Of a stretch of 5,518 nucleotides of DNA, positions 1 through 5,518 are shown in pieces (position 1 is the first letter of the stretch; every line of letters starts with the position of its first letter). The DNA lies in NCBI GenBank assembly GCA_903921605.1, contig CAIXQV010000935.1:1-5518 (forward strand), in the 5' to 3' direction. This DNA is from an uncultured Planctomycetaceae bacterium (lineage in GTDB: Bacteria > Planctomycetota > Planctomycetia > Planctomycetales > Planctomycetaceae). The notes beneath the pieces were generated by a model that had not been told where the DNA came from, ran no database searches, and was given only the letters and a program-made list of their open reading frames with translations. Made by a program: the position numbers and the translations under genes.

Positions 1-1533
1 GCGCAGTCGTTGGCGCGTGTCGCCGAGATGAAGCTGGCGGATATCCAGCCGGCCGAGAAGTCTCTGCAGGCACTGGCTGAGAACTCCCAGAATCAGCGTA
101 TTCGGTATGCGGCCGGCACGGCTTTGGCGATTGGCGATTTGCAGTCATCAGCGCCGCTGTTGATTAAGCTGGCCGAGGCAGGCAACGATGCTCAGCGGCT
201 TCGAATTGAACCCTCGCTGATTCGATGGAAAACGGCGGCAGCTCTGGAGTTATGGAAAGCTCGACTTCTCGATGCATCGACCACGATAGTGTCGTTCCAA
301 CTTGCGACTGAAGGTCTGGTGTCTGTGAATCATGGGGAGTCTGTTGAAGTGCTGCTGCGCATCACGGCAGATCCTGCCGGGACGTATTCGAAGCGTATGG
401 CCGCTGCGAGGGCTGCGGCGATTCTGTCATCTGACCGGGCATTTTCAGCGGCCGAATCCTTGAGTGGTGGCAGTGTTCAGGATCGCATGCTGGCGCTGGC
501 GTTGTTGAACACGGAGAAACCCGAGTCCCTCGTGAAAGCGGCAACTTTGTGTGCTGATAGTTCCGACGGCGTTGCTTCGGTCGCGTGGCAGCAGGTCTTC
601 GATGGTGATTCAGAGTTGTTACTGAATCATCTGGAGACCGGCCGGAAGCATCGTGATGCTCAGGTGCGCATGACGGCTGCAAGAACCATGAGAGTGTGGC
701 CGAATTCCGATCGCGCAAAGTGGTTGCAGGAACTGCTCAGTGATATTCACATTGAGGTGCGAAATGTTGCTCGAACGATGCTGGTTCTGGTTTCTGCTGA
801 GCATCCTGAACTGAAAGAACAGATTGTTGCTCAGGCAGCCGCGATTCTGAAACCTGAATCAGCAGATTGGCAGGGGATGGAGCAGAGCCTTGTTGTGCTG
901 GCACAGCTTCAGGCGACGCAATTTTCAGCGACAGCTTTTGCACTGCTGGGTCACGCCAGAGATGAAGTTGTCGTCACGGCAGCGTGGCTGATTCAGTTGT
1001 TTCCTGATGACGCCATACGTGGTCAGGTGCAAACTGAGATCGAACAGTGCGAGGAGAAATTAAGTCGCGGAGAAACTCTGCAGAATGATATCTCATTGCG
1101 AGAAATGATGCTTTTGCAGTATGCCGGGCTGGTTCGATTGAAGGAGCTGCAACCGATCATGGAACAACAGTTCTCCAAATCAGCTCAGGGATCCCCTGAG
1201 AAACGTGCGTCCGCCTTGTGGGCGCTGGCAGTCATTCATGAAAAGACAGCCAACGAGCAACTCGCGAAGAAGTACGAAGAGCGAATTCAGGATCGTAATT
1301 CAATGCCGCCCGAAAGTCTGCCTGTTCGACGCAGTTCGGTGATGGCGCTGGGGCTACTTCGTTACGGGAATTCGGTGCCCGTGCTGATGGAAGCCTACAA
1401 AGTTGATCCGCTGGATTCTGGAATCCCGGACACAGTTCGCTGGGTCTTTCCGTTGCTGGGACAGCCAATGCTGCCGGAAATCCCCTCTCCTGAAAATGGG
1501 GTCGGTGGTTGGCGAATTACGCCGGTCGATTAA
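1..1533 (+). CDS. HEAT-repeat alpha-solenoid protein, C-terminal part (5' end outside window)
   Basis: This reading frame is open from base 1 to a TAA at 1531-1533 and gives 510 residues. A TTG at 10 is possible on paper, but the frame continues upstream of it and no Shine-Dalgarno is visible, so I treat the gene as partial. The protein is almost entirely helical, with repeated Ala/Leu-rich pairs of helices typical of HEAT or armadillo-like repeats. Counting from the TTG, examples are residues 28-42 (NQRIRYAAGTALAIG), 215-229 (HRDAQVRMTAARTMR), 246-260, 316-331 and 437-460 (LPVRRSSVMALGLL). Such repeats act as protein-binding scaffolds. No catalytic motif, cytochrome c CXXCH or membrane segment is visible in this part. 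In planctomycetes HEAT repeats are often fused to secreted dehydrogenase or cytochrome domains; any such domain would have to lie upstream. The gene converges on the ABC ATPase. The family call is fairly sure; the function is unknown. Confidence 0.8.
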   Translation, partial: AQSLARVAEMKLADIQPAEKSLQALAENSQNQRIRYAAGTALAIGDLQSSAPLLIKLAEAGNDAQRLRIEPSLIRWKTAAALELWKARLLDASTTIVSFQLATEGLVSVNHGESVEVLLRITADPAGTYSKRMAAARAAAILSSDRAFSAAESLSGGSVQDRMLALALLNTEKPESLVKAATLCADSSDGVASVAWQQVFDGDSELLLNHLETGRKHRDAQVRMTAARTMRVWPNSDRAKWLQELLSDIHIEVRNVARTMLVLVSAEHPELKEQIVAQAAAILKPESADWQGMEQSLVVLAQLQATQFSATAFALLGHARDEVVVTAAWLIQLFPDDAIRGQVQTEIEQCEEKLSRGETLQNDISLREMMLLQYAGLVRLKELQPIMEQQFSKSAQGSPEKRASALWALAVIHEKTANEQLAKKYEERIQDRNSMPPESLPVRRSSVMALGLLRYGNSVPVLMEAYKVDPLDSGIPDTVRWVFPLLGQPMLPEIPSPENGVGGWRITPVD

Positions 1534-1636
1534 AGATCCTGAGTATATTCTGTGCGCGGCCCCAATTTCTGCTTCCTGAAGAATAGTTCCGCATGGGCCA
1601 CGAACACGTTGTCGATCGCCTGATTCTCGAGCCCGT

Positions 1637-2320
1637 TCAGGGGAGAGATGTTTCGGGCTGGACGGACTCAAGGAACTGTGTAAACGGGACGATTCGTTCA
1701 AAATGCGGCAACAGAGAATGATCGTGAGTCACCATGATCAGGGTCGCATTGGCGCGGGAAGATTCCTCCAGCAGCAGTTGCACGATCCGTTCGGAGTTCA
1801 CAGGGTCGAGGTTCCCGGTTGGCTCATCAGCCAGGATAATTCGTGGCGACAACAACAGTGCTCGACAGATCGCAACTCGCTGACGTTCTCCCTGAGACAA
1901 CAGCGTGATCGATCGCTGCTGCAGCGGCTTTAGTCCGCAGGAGTTCAGTAGCTCTTCCGCGCGACGTCGCAGATCCGCAGTTAATGCGATTGAGGGATGA
2001 ATACGGCACGGAAGCAGGACATTCTCCACCACATTCAGATACTCGATGAGCTGAAAATCCTGAAACACCATGCCAATGTTTCGAAGTCGAAAAAGGCGTC
2101 GCTCGGAATCATTGAGCGTATGCACGGCAGTGTCTGCGATCGTGATGCGGCCTGAGGGAACAGGCAGGATGCCGGCCATGAGATTCAGCAGAGTCGTCTT
2201 GCCGGAACCACTGGGGCCGATGATGACCACCGACTTTTCGGAAGTGAACTGCAGTTCCGGAATCTTCAGGGAAAACTGGCCGTCGGCGTAAGCGAATTGA
2301 AGATCATGAATTGAGATCAT
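1637..2320 (-). CDS. ABC transporter ATP-binding protein, LolD/MacB/FtsE-like
   Basis: This is a complete 227-residue nucleotide-binding subunit, the usual length for the LolD/MacB/FtsE group, which powers lipoprotein release, efflux or cell-division permeases at the inner membrane. Starting from the ATG at 2320, the motifs come in order: Walker A GPSGSGKTT at 35-43, Q-loop glutamine at 87 (MVFQDFQL), ABC signature LSQGE at 141-145 followed by RQRVAICRAL, Walker B IILADEP at 161-167, D-loop GNLDP at 169-173, and switch histidine at 199 (MVTHD). All catalytic elements are intact, so it should hydrolyse ATP. An in-frame TTG at 2353 would add 11 residues (MLRTLHDCRQH) unlike the family. I prefer the ATG because MISIHDLQFAY is the normal start of the fold, although neither start has a strong Shine-Dalgarno. 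There is no permease next to it: the downstream gene is convergent and the upstream gene divergent. The transported substrate cannot be inferred. Confidence 0.93.
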   Translation of the reverse strand: MISIHDLQFAYADGQFSLKIPELQFTSEKSVVIIGPSGSGKTTLLNLMAGILPVPSGRITIADTAVHTLNDSERRLFRLRNIGMVFQDFQLIEYLNVVENVLLPCRIHPSIALTADLRRRAEELLNSCGLKPLQQRSITLLSQGERQRVAICRALLLSPRIILADEPTGNLDPVNSERIVQLLLEESSRANATLIMVTHDHSLLPHFERIVPFTQFLESVQPETSLP

Positions 2321-2455
2321 ATGCTGACGGCAATCGTGAAGGGTCCGAAGCAAAAAATCGGCTCAGGCCTGCGGCGGACGAAACGAGAAAACTTTGGATC
2401 CGGCAAATTGTAGAGCAGACACCTTGAATCCTCAGCCAAAGCAGGAAAGTTTCTG
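2321..2455. promoter_or_regulatory. Divergent intergenic region between ABC ATPase and VOC gene
   Basis: These 135 bases separate the start of the leftward ATPase gene from the start of the rightward VOC gene, so promoters for both should lie here. I cannot point to convincing -35/-10 boxes on either strand. The only notable symmetry is the perfect 8-base palindrome CAGGCCTG at 2364-2371, which could be a chance restriction-site-like sequence. The call rests on gene orientation alone. Confidence 0.35.
2443..2449 (+). promoter_or_regulatory. Ribosome binding site of the VOC gene
   Basis: AGGAAAG lies six bases before the ATG at 2456. It matches the anti-Shine-Dalgarno core well at good spacing and fixes the start of the VOC gene. 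Confidence 0.7.
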
Positions 2456-2923
2456 ATGTCATCGAAGGTCTCACCGATTCCCGGCGGGTATCACAGTGTT
2501 ACTCCGTATTTGCTGATTGGGGGCGCTGGTGCAGCGATCGATTTTTACATTCGGGCGTTTGGGGCTGTTGAGGTATTGCGGCTTACGGCACCGGATGGTC
2601 GCATTGGACATGCGGAGATTCGGATTGGGGATTCTCACCTCATGTTGGCCGACGAGCACCCGGAAATGGATTTTCTGGGACCTCAAAGTCGCGGCGGCAC
2701 TTGTGTCACGATGCATCTTTACGTGGCTGACGCCGATGCGGTTTTTGCTGGCGCCATCGCCGCCGGAGCAAAAGAACTGAGGCCTCTTTGTGATCAATTT
2801 TATGGCGATCGAAGCGGAGCCGTGACCGATCCGTGGGGCCATGTCTGGTCGATTGCTTCGCGAGTGGAAGAGATCACCTCAGACGAGATTCAGCGTCGAT
2901 TTCAGGAACTTTATGGTGACTGA
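2456..2923 (+). CDS. VOC superfamily (PhnB-like glyoxalase/bleomycin-resistance fold) protein
   Basis: This is a complete 155-residue cytosolic protein with an ATG start and a Shine-Dalgarno six bases upstream. Its sequence follows the PhnB-like (COG2764-type) VOC pattern closely. An N-terminal GYHSVTPYL strand sits at 11-19, AAIDFYIRAFG at 26-36, the DGRIGHAEIRIGD block at 47-59 followed by LMLADE, then TMHLYVADADAVFAGAIAAGA at about 85-105. The hallmark FYGDRSG is at 115-121 and DPWGHVW at 125-131. A short helical tail (ITSDEIQRRFQELYG) ends the protein, as in many relatives. VOC proteins are paired beta-alpha-beta-beta-beta modules that bind a metal or small molecule. Members of this subgroup are mostly uncharacterised, and the historical PhnB name does not imply a proven role in phosphonate use. 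The SGNH gene follows closely, which suggests co-transcription, but no shared pathway is evident. Family sure, substrate unknown. Confidence 0.92.
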   Translation: MSSKVSPIPGGYHSVTPYLLIGGAGAAIDFYIRAFGAVEVLRLTAPDGRIGHAEIRIGDSHLMLADEHPEMDFLGPQSRGGTCVTMHLYVADADAVFAGAIAAGAKELRPLCDQFYGDRSGAVTDPWGHVWSIASRVEEITSDEIQRRFQELYGD

Positions 2924-2977
2924 CGCGTGATCGTTGCGTTCGTGAGACGTTTCCTGCCCCAAGCCGACGGTTTTAAG

Positions 2978-4291
2978 ATGAGTACCGAAGTTGTTCAGCG
3001 AAAGAGACGCTCTCGCGGCCGGGTGTGGTTGTTTCGTTTCATCATGTTGCTGATCGTCTACGGCGTCATTGAGCTGATCGCCGTTGGCGCTATGAAAGTA
3101 ATTCATGAGAGTGGCTCGTTGGCGATGTTGCATTCGTGGCAGAAGGACGTAGCCTCGGGCGAGAATGTTTCCGATGGTGCTTTTGAGACGATTCATCCGT
3201 ATCTGGGATGGGTTCACAATCCTCAAAACCCCGGTGCGGAGAATGTTGGGACTCGCAAAACGCCCGTCAACCATCTTGGATTTCGCGATGATGGAGAGAG
3301 CGTTTATCATCGAGCGGACGACGTGTTTATCGTTGGGATTGCCGGTGGCTCCGTCGCGTTTCAGTTTTCATGGGCGGCAGAAGAACTTCTGAAGCAGAAG
3401 CTCGCCGATCATCCTCGTGTTCGCGGTCGACGAATTCAGTTTGTGCGTTTGGCGTTGTCGGGATATAAGCAGCCTCAGCAGCTGATCGCTTACTCCTACC
3501 TGACTGCGTTGGGAGCCGAGTTTGACTTGATCATCAATATCGATGGCTTCAATGAAACCGTACTGGGAATTGAGGAGAACGCAGTCTCTAAAACCGCGTT
3601 GAGTTATCCTCGTTCATGGCATGCCCGGTCAATTGTCATCGCTGATCCTCGCAAGTCCGCCGATTCGGCTCGTCTGCTTAATCTGAGGGCGAAGCGTCAG
3701 AAGTTGGCTCGAGATATTCTCGCGTCGCCGTTGAATGGGTCTCCCCTGATGAATCTGGTTTGGTATTTCAGGGACCAGATGGCTCACAATGAGCTGACAG
3801 ACCTCGGAGTGGAAGTTTCCGCGTCGAAACGAACAAGCTTTATCCATCATGGCCCAGCCAATTCAAGCTCGGATGCTGCGGTTGAGGACGAGGCCATTGC
3901 AATTTGGCAGCGGTGTTCTTTCGCAATGCATCAACTTTGCCGGGCCAATGGAACTCTGTATCTTCATGTTCTGCAACCCAACCAATATGTCCCGGATTCG
4001 AAGCCGTTGACGGAGTTTGAGAAGAAAAAGTGCATCGATCCGGGCGGTTCAGTGGAGATAACTGTCCAGGCTTTGTTCCCAAGGCTCATTGAAAAAGGCC
4101 GGAAAATGAAGGCGGACGGATTGGCCTTCAGCGATCAAACCCAAGTGTTTTCCGCGGTCACGGAATCCCTTTACGTGGATCCGTGGTGCCATTTCAACGA
4201 GGAAGGGAACAGATTGTTGTGCGAAGCCATCGTGCCGGAGATTCTCCTGCTGCTGGATCAGCAACAACCCAGCCAAATCGAAGAAAGGTGA
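2978..4291 (+). CDS. Membrane-anchored SGNH/GDSL hydrolase-like protein
   Basis: I start this protein at the ATG at 2978, giving 437 residues. A GTG at 2927, three bases after the VOC stop, would add 17 residues. The ATG puts a basic stretch (QRKRRSRGR) directly before a single hydrophobic segment at about 16-38, a standard inside-positive signal anchor, so the bulk should be outside the cytoplasmic membrane. Next come HPYLGWVHNP (73-82) and NHLGFRDDG (98-106), common before the catalytic domain in this class. The nucleophile block is IVGIAGGSVAF, with Ser125 in a GGS rather than GDS context. The oxyanion block is NIDGFNE, with Asn192. The last block is VDPWCHFNEEGNRLL, with Asp401 and His405. 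This supports an esterase or O-acyltransferase-like enzyme. The Asp-His spacing is one residue longer than the usual DxxH. No MBOAT acyltransferase partner lies in the window. It may be co-transcribed with the VOC gene. Substrate unknown. Confidence 0.72.
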   Translation: MSTEVVQRKRRSRGRVWLFRFIMLLIVYGVIELIAVGAMKVIHESGSLAMLHSWQKDVASGENVSDGAFETIHPYLGWVHNPQNPGAENVGTRKTPVNHLGFRDDGESVYHRADDVFIVGIAGGSVAFQFSWAAEELLKQKLADHPRVRGRRIQFVRLALSGYKQPQQLIAYSYLTALGAEFDLIINIDGFNETVLGIEENAVSKTALSYPRSWHARSIVIADPRKSADSARLLNLRAKRQKLARDILASPLNGSPLMNLVWYFRDQMAHNELTDLGVEVSASKRTSFIHHGPANSSSDAAVEDEAIAIWQRCSFAMHQLCRANGTLYLHVLQPNQYVPDSKPLTEFEKKKCIDPGGSVEITVQALFPRLIEKGRKMKADGLAFSDQTQVFSAVTESLYVDPWCHFNEEGNRLLCEAIVPEILLLLDQQQPSQIEER

Positions 4292-4303
4292 ACTTTTCGG
4301 TTC

Positions 4304-4345
4304 GGGCAGGCTCTTCCAGTTTGTGTGATTCGGGTGAATCTGCCC
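4304..4345 (+). terminator. Stem-loop just downstream of the SGNH gene
   Basis: GGGCAG at 4304-4309 pairs perfectly with CTGCCC at 4340-4345, and a second small hairpin (ATTC 4328-4331 with GAAT 4336-4339) fits inside the loop. The structure begins 13 bases after the SGNH stop codon, a natural place for a transcript 3' end. It is followed by AAAATC rather than a T-run, so it is not a classical intrinsic terminator. It may instead stabilise the mRNA end or be part of the ilvB leader. Confidence 0.3.
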
Positions 4346-4409
4346 AAAATCAGGATCGAATGCGGACCGGCAGAAACATACACTACGACTCAGGAAACGC
4401 ACCGTTCTG

Positions 4410-4424
4410 CGCGTGATGCACGCG
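4410..4424 (+). repeat. Short perfect inverted repeat (CGCGTG ATG CACGCG)
   Basis: A 6-base perfect inverted repeat has a 3-base centre. As RNA it is a compact GC-rich hairpin; as DNA it could be an operator half-site pair. An overlapping alternative hairpin (CGCA 4398-4401 with TGCG 4408-4411) would compete with it. One such short repeat is expected by chance in a region this size, so any role is uncertain. Confidence 0.25.
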
Positions 4425-4473
4425 GGAGCAACGTCCGAAGAATGGGGTACGGCGTTTCAGACGTTCGAAATTC

Positions 4474-4501
4474 GTCGTATTTCCACTGCGGAAATCACGA
4501 C
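4474..4501 (+). promoter_or_regulatory. Stem-loop I of the ilvB leader
   Basis: Eleven base pairs form between 4474-4484 (GTCGTATTTCC) and 4490-4501, with loop ACTGC (4485-4489) and one bulged C at 4496. All pairs are Watson-Crick. This is the longest helix I found in the non-coding part of the window. It directly abuts a second hairpin at 4502 with no spacer, so the two could stack end to end. A regulatory role in ilvB expression is inferred from the position about 60 bases before the start codon. Confidence 0.4.
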
Positions 4502-4527
4502 ATCCGACTGGAAAAGTCGGGTTCTTT
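4502..4527 (+). terminator. Terminator-like stem-loop II before ilvB (possible attenuator)
   Basis: ATCCGACT at 4502-4509 pairs with AGTCGGGT at 4515-4522 (eight pairs, one of them T-G) around the loop GGAAA. The sequence TCTTTG follows immediately. Helix plus a short T-rich tail resembles a weak intrinsic terminator, 35 bases before the ilvB start. It could end transcripts arriving from upstream or act as an attenuator. The T-tract is short and interrupted, and the stem has only moderate GC content, so efficiency would be low. Confidence 0.35.
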
Positions 4528-4549
4528 GTCCAATTGAACACTAAGAAGT

Positions 4550-4554
4550 AAGGG
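4550..4554 (+). promoter_or_regulatory. Ribosome binding site that fixes the TTG start of ilvB
   Basis: AAGGG ends eight bases before the TTG at 4563. The frame has a stop (TAA) at 4542-4544 and no ATG, GTG or other TTG between it and 4563, so this site and the TTG together define the start. Confidence 0.65.
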
Positions 4555-4562
4555 TCACGACG

Positions 4563-5518
4563 TTGGCTACTGTCGAAAAAGCTACGCAGACAATCAACGG
4601 CGCTCAGATTTTGATCGAGATGCTGGTCCGGCTTGGTACGGACACGATTTACGCCTATCCCGGTGGATGCAGCATGCCGCTGCACCAGGCTCTGCGCGAG
4701 CAGCGGGATCGAATTCGCACCATCCTGCCTCGCCATGAGCAGGGCGGTTGCTTCGCGGCTCAGGGGATTGCTCGCTCAACCGGCCAGGTTGGCGTCTGTA
4801 TGGCAACCAGCGGTCCGGGAGCCACCAACCTGGTCACCGGGATTGCTGACGCCAAGCTGGACAGCATTCCGCTGATTGCAATTACTGGCCAGGTTCCTCA
4901 GGCTGTGATTGGCAGCGACGCGTTCCAGGAAACGCCGATGGTCGAAGTCTGTCGAGCCATCACCAAACATCACTACATGATCACGGACGTTCGTGACGTG
5001 GCTCGGATCGTGAAAGAAGCGTTTCACATTGCTGCCACAGGACGCCCGGGCCCTGTTCTTATCGACGTTCCGAAAGACGTTCAGCTCGCCTCAATTCCAC
5101 TCAGCGACGTTGACTTCGATCCTCCCATGAATCTTCCAGGCTACCGTCCGGAAGTTCGCGCGATTGCTCCGGAACAAGTTCGTCAGATCATCGCCGCTGT
5201 GCGACGATCAAAGCGACCAGTGCTTTACGTGGGCGGTGGTTGCATTCAGAGCGAAGCCTCTGAAGAGCTGACGAAGTTTGCAGTTCGAACCGGCATCCCG
5301 GTTGCAATGACGGTGATGGGGCTCGGGGTTTTCCCGGGAACTCATCCGCAGTCTCTGCACATGCTGGGGATGCACGGAACTGTCTACGCCAATTATGCCG
5401 TCGATCAGTCAGACCTGCTGCTGGCGTTTGGTGTTCGTTTCGATGATCGAGTGACTGGCAAACTTGAAGAGTTCGCCAAGCACGGCAAGATCGTTCATAT
5501 CGATATCGACCCGTCAGA
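4563..5518 (+). CDS. ilvB: Acetolactate synthase large subunit, N-terminal 318 residues (3' end outside window)
   Basis: This enzyme joins two pyruvates, or pyruvate and 2-oxobutyrate, with release of CO2, the first shared step of valine, leucine and isoleucine synthesis. It uses thiamine diphosphate, Mg2+ and FAD. The frame runs off the right edge; full-length relatives have roughly 560-600 residues. From the TTG start the motifs are: [14 protein letters not shown] (12-25), [14 protein letters not shown] (31-44), catalytic Glu59 in [28 protein letters not shown] (80-101), ITGQVP (107-112), GSDAFQETP (117-125), [16 protein letters not shown] (159-174), the start of the central FAD-binding domain at about 203, [10 protein letters not shown] (268-277) and FDDRVTG (293-299). 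The FAD region and DAFQE motif favour biosynthetic acetolactate synthase over pyruvate oxidase or other relatives. The TTG start is supported by AAGGG eight bases upstream and an in-frame stop at 4542; the next Met (20) would cut into the cofactor domain. The regulatory subunit ilvN is presumably downstream. Confidence 0.95.
   Translation, partial: MATVEKATQTINGAQILIEMLVRLGTDTIYAYPGGCSMPLHQALREQRDRIRTILPRHEQGGCFAAQGIARSTGQVGVCMATSGPGATNLVTGIADAKLDSIPLIAITGQVPQAVIGSDAFQETPMVEVCRAITKHHYMITDVRDVARIVKEAFHIAATGRPGPVLIDVPKDVQLASIPLSDVDFDPPMNLPGYRPEVRAIAPEQVRQIIAAVRRSKRPVLYVGGGCIQSEASEELTKFAVRTGIPVAMTVMGLGVFPGTHPQSLHMLGMHGTVYANYAVDQSDLLLAFGVRFDDRVTGKLEEFAKHGKIVHIDIDPS

Larger units (their letters stand above)
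4292..4562 (+). other. Non-coding region upstream of ilvB, rich in inverted repeats
   Basis: These 271 bases hold no recognisable gene. Short open frames exist here, for instance from a GTG at 4325 or an ATG at 4442 to the TGA at 4535, but they lack good ribosome binding sites, resemble nothing I know, and have no run of Leu, Ile or Val codons as a classical branched-chain leader peptide would. The stretch contains four inverted repeats: 4304-4345, 4410-4424, 4474-4501 and 4502-4522. I find no clear promoter, although one for ilvB is expected here. Confidence 0.5.

Noticed and set aside
1558..1599. GGCCC (1558-1562) with GGGCC (1595-1599), enclosing CTTC/GAAG, as a bidirectional terminator between the convergent genes.
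   Set aside because: The five-pair outer stem closes a long loop and has no T-tract on either side; this is within chance expectation.
1630..1659. Inverted repeat AGCCCG (1630-1635) with CGGGCT (1654-1659) at the end of the ABC ATPase gene as a terminator.
   Set aside because: The stem has only six pairs, the loop is 18 bases, most of it lies inside the coding region, and no T-run follows on the leftward strand.
1827..2291. Open frames on the opposite strand or other frames of the ABC ATPase gene as overlapping genes.
   Set aside because: Their translations are low-complexity and unlike known proteins, while the ATPase frame has every family motif; they are shadows of the real gene.
2321..2353. 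TTG at 2353 as the start of the ABC ATPase.
   Set aside because: The additional 11 residues do not resemble the family N-terminus, and no clear ribosome binding site precedes the TTG.
2927..2977. GTG at 2927 as the start of the SGNH protein.
   Set aside because: It lacks a Shine-Dalgarno and adds 17 residues before the basic stretch and membrane anchor, whereas the ATG at 2978 gives a normal signal-anchor N-terminus. It is not excluded, since it lies just three bases after the VOC stop.
4278..4299. Imperfect pairing of CGAAGAAAG with CTTTTCG around the SGNH stop as a terminator.
   Set aside because: The pairing is AT-rich, needs bulges, and has no downstream T-run.
4325..4537. A 70-codon open frame (GTG start), or its 31-codon inner version from the ATG at 4442, as a leader peptide of ilvB.
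   Set aside because: There is no well-placed ribosome binding site, no run of branched-chain amino acid codons, and no similarity to anything I recognise; the frame also runs through both hairpins.

Overview
The window looks like an ordinary chromosomal stretch from a bacterium, most plausibly a planctomycete. This is inference from the mixture of a long HEAT-repeat solenoid, a GGS-type SGNH hydrolase-like membrane protein, a non-canonical start codon on a housekeeping gene, and the acetolactate synthase variant [13 protein letters not shown] content is moderate and similar throughout. I see no CRISPR array, insertion sequence, tRNA, rRNA or phage-like gene.

Layout, left to right. (1) Positions 1-1533 (+) hold the 3' part of an alpha-helical HEAT-repeat protein whose start lies outside the window. 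(2) A 103-base gap (1534-1636) lies between convergent genes and has no convincing terminator. (3) Positions 1637-2320 (-) hold a complete ABC-transporter ATPase of the LolD/MacB/FtsE type with no permease beside it. (4) A 135-base divergent region (2321-2455) must carry the start signals of the ATPase and of the next gene. (5) Positions 2456-2923 (+) hold a PhnB-like VOC/glyoxalase-fold protein with a good Shine-Dalgarno. (6) Positions 2978-4291 (+) hold a membrane-anchored SGNH/GDSL hydrolase-like protein, probably co-transcribed with the VOC gene. (7) Positions 4292-4562 are a 271-base non-coding stretch unusually rich in inverted repeats, including two hairpins placed end to end directly before the next gene. 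(8) Positions 4563-5518 (+) hold the first 318 codons of ilvB, the acetolactate synthase large subunit, with a TTG start and running off the right edge.

The genes do not form one pathway. The VOC and SGNH genes are a likely transcriptional pair. ilvB begins branched-chain amino acid synthesis and is presumably followed outside the window by ilvN and ilvC. The ATPase is an isolated single gene between a convergent and a divergent neighbour. No previously undescribed multi-gene system is evident. The signal most worth following is the structured leader of ilvB, which could be a cis-regulatory RNA or attenuator.
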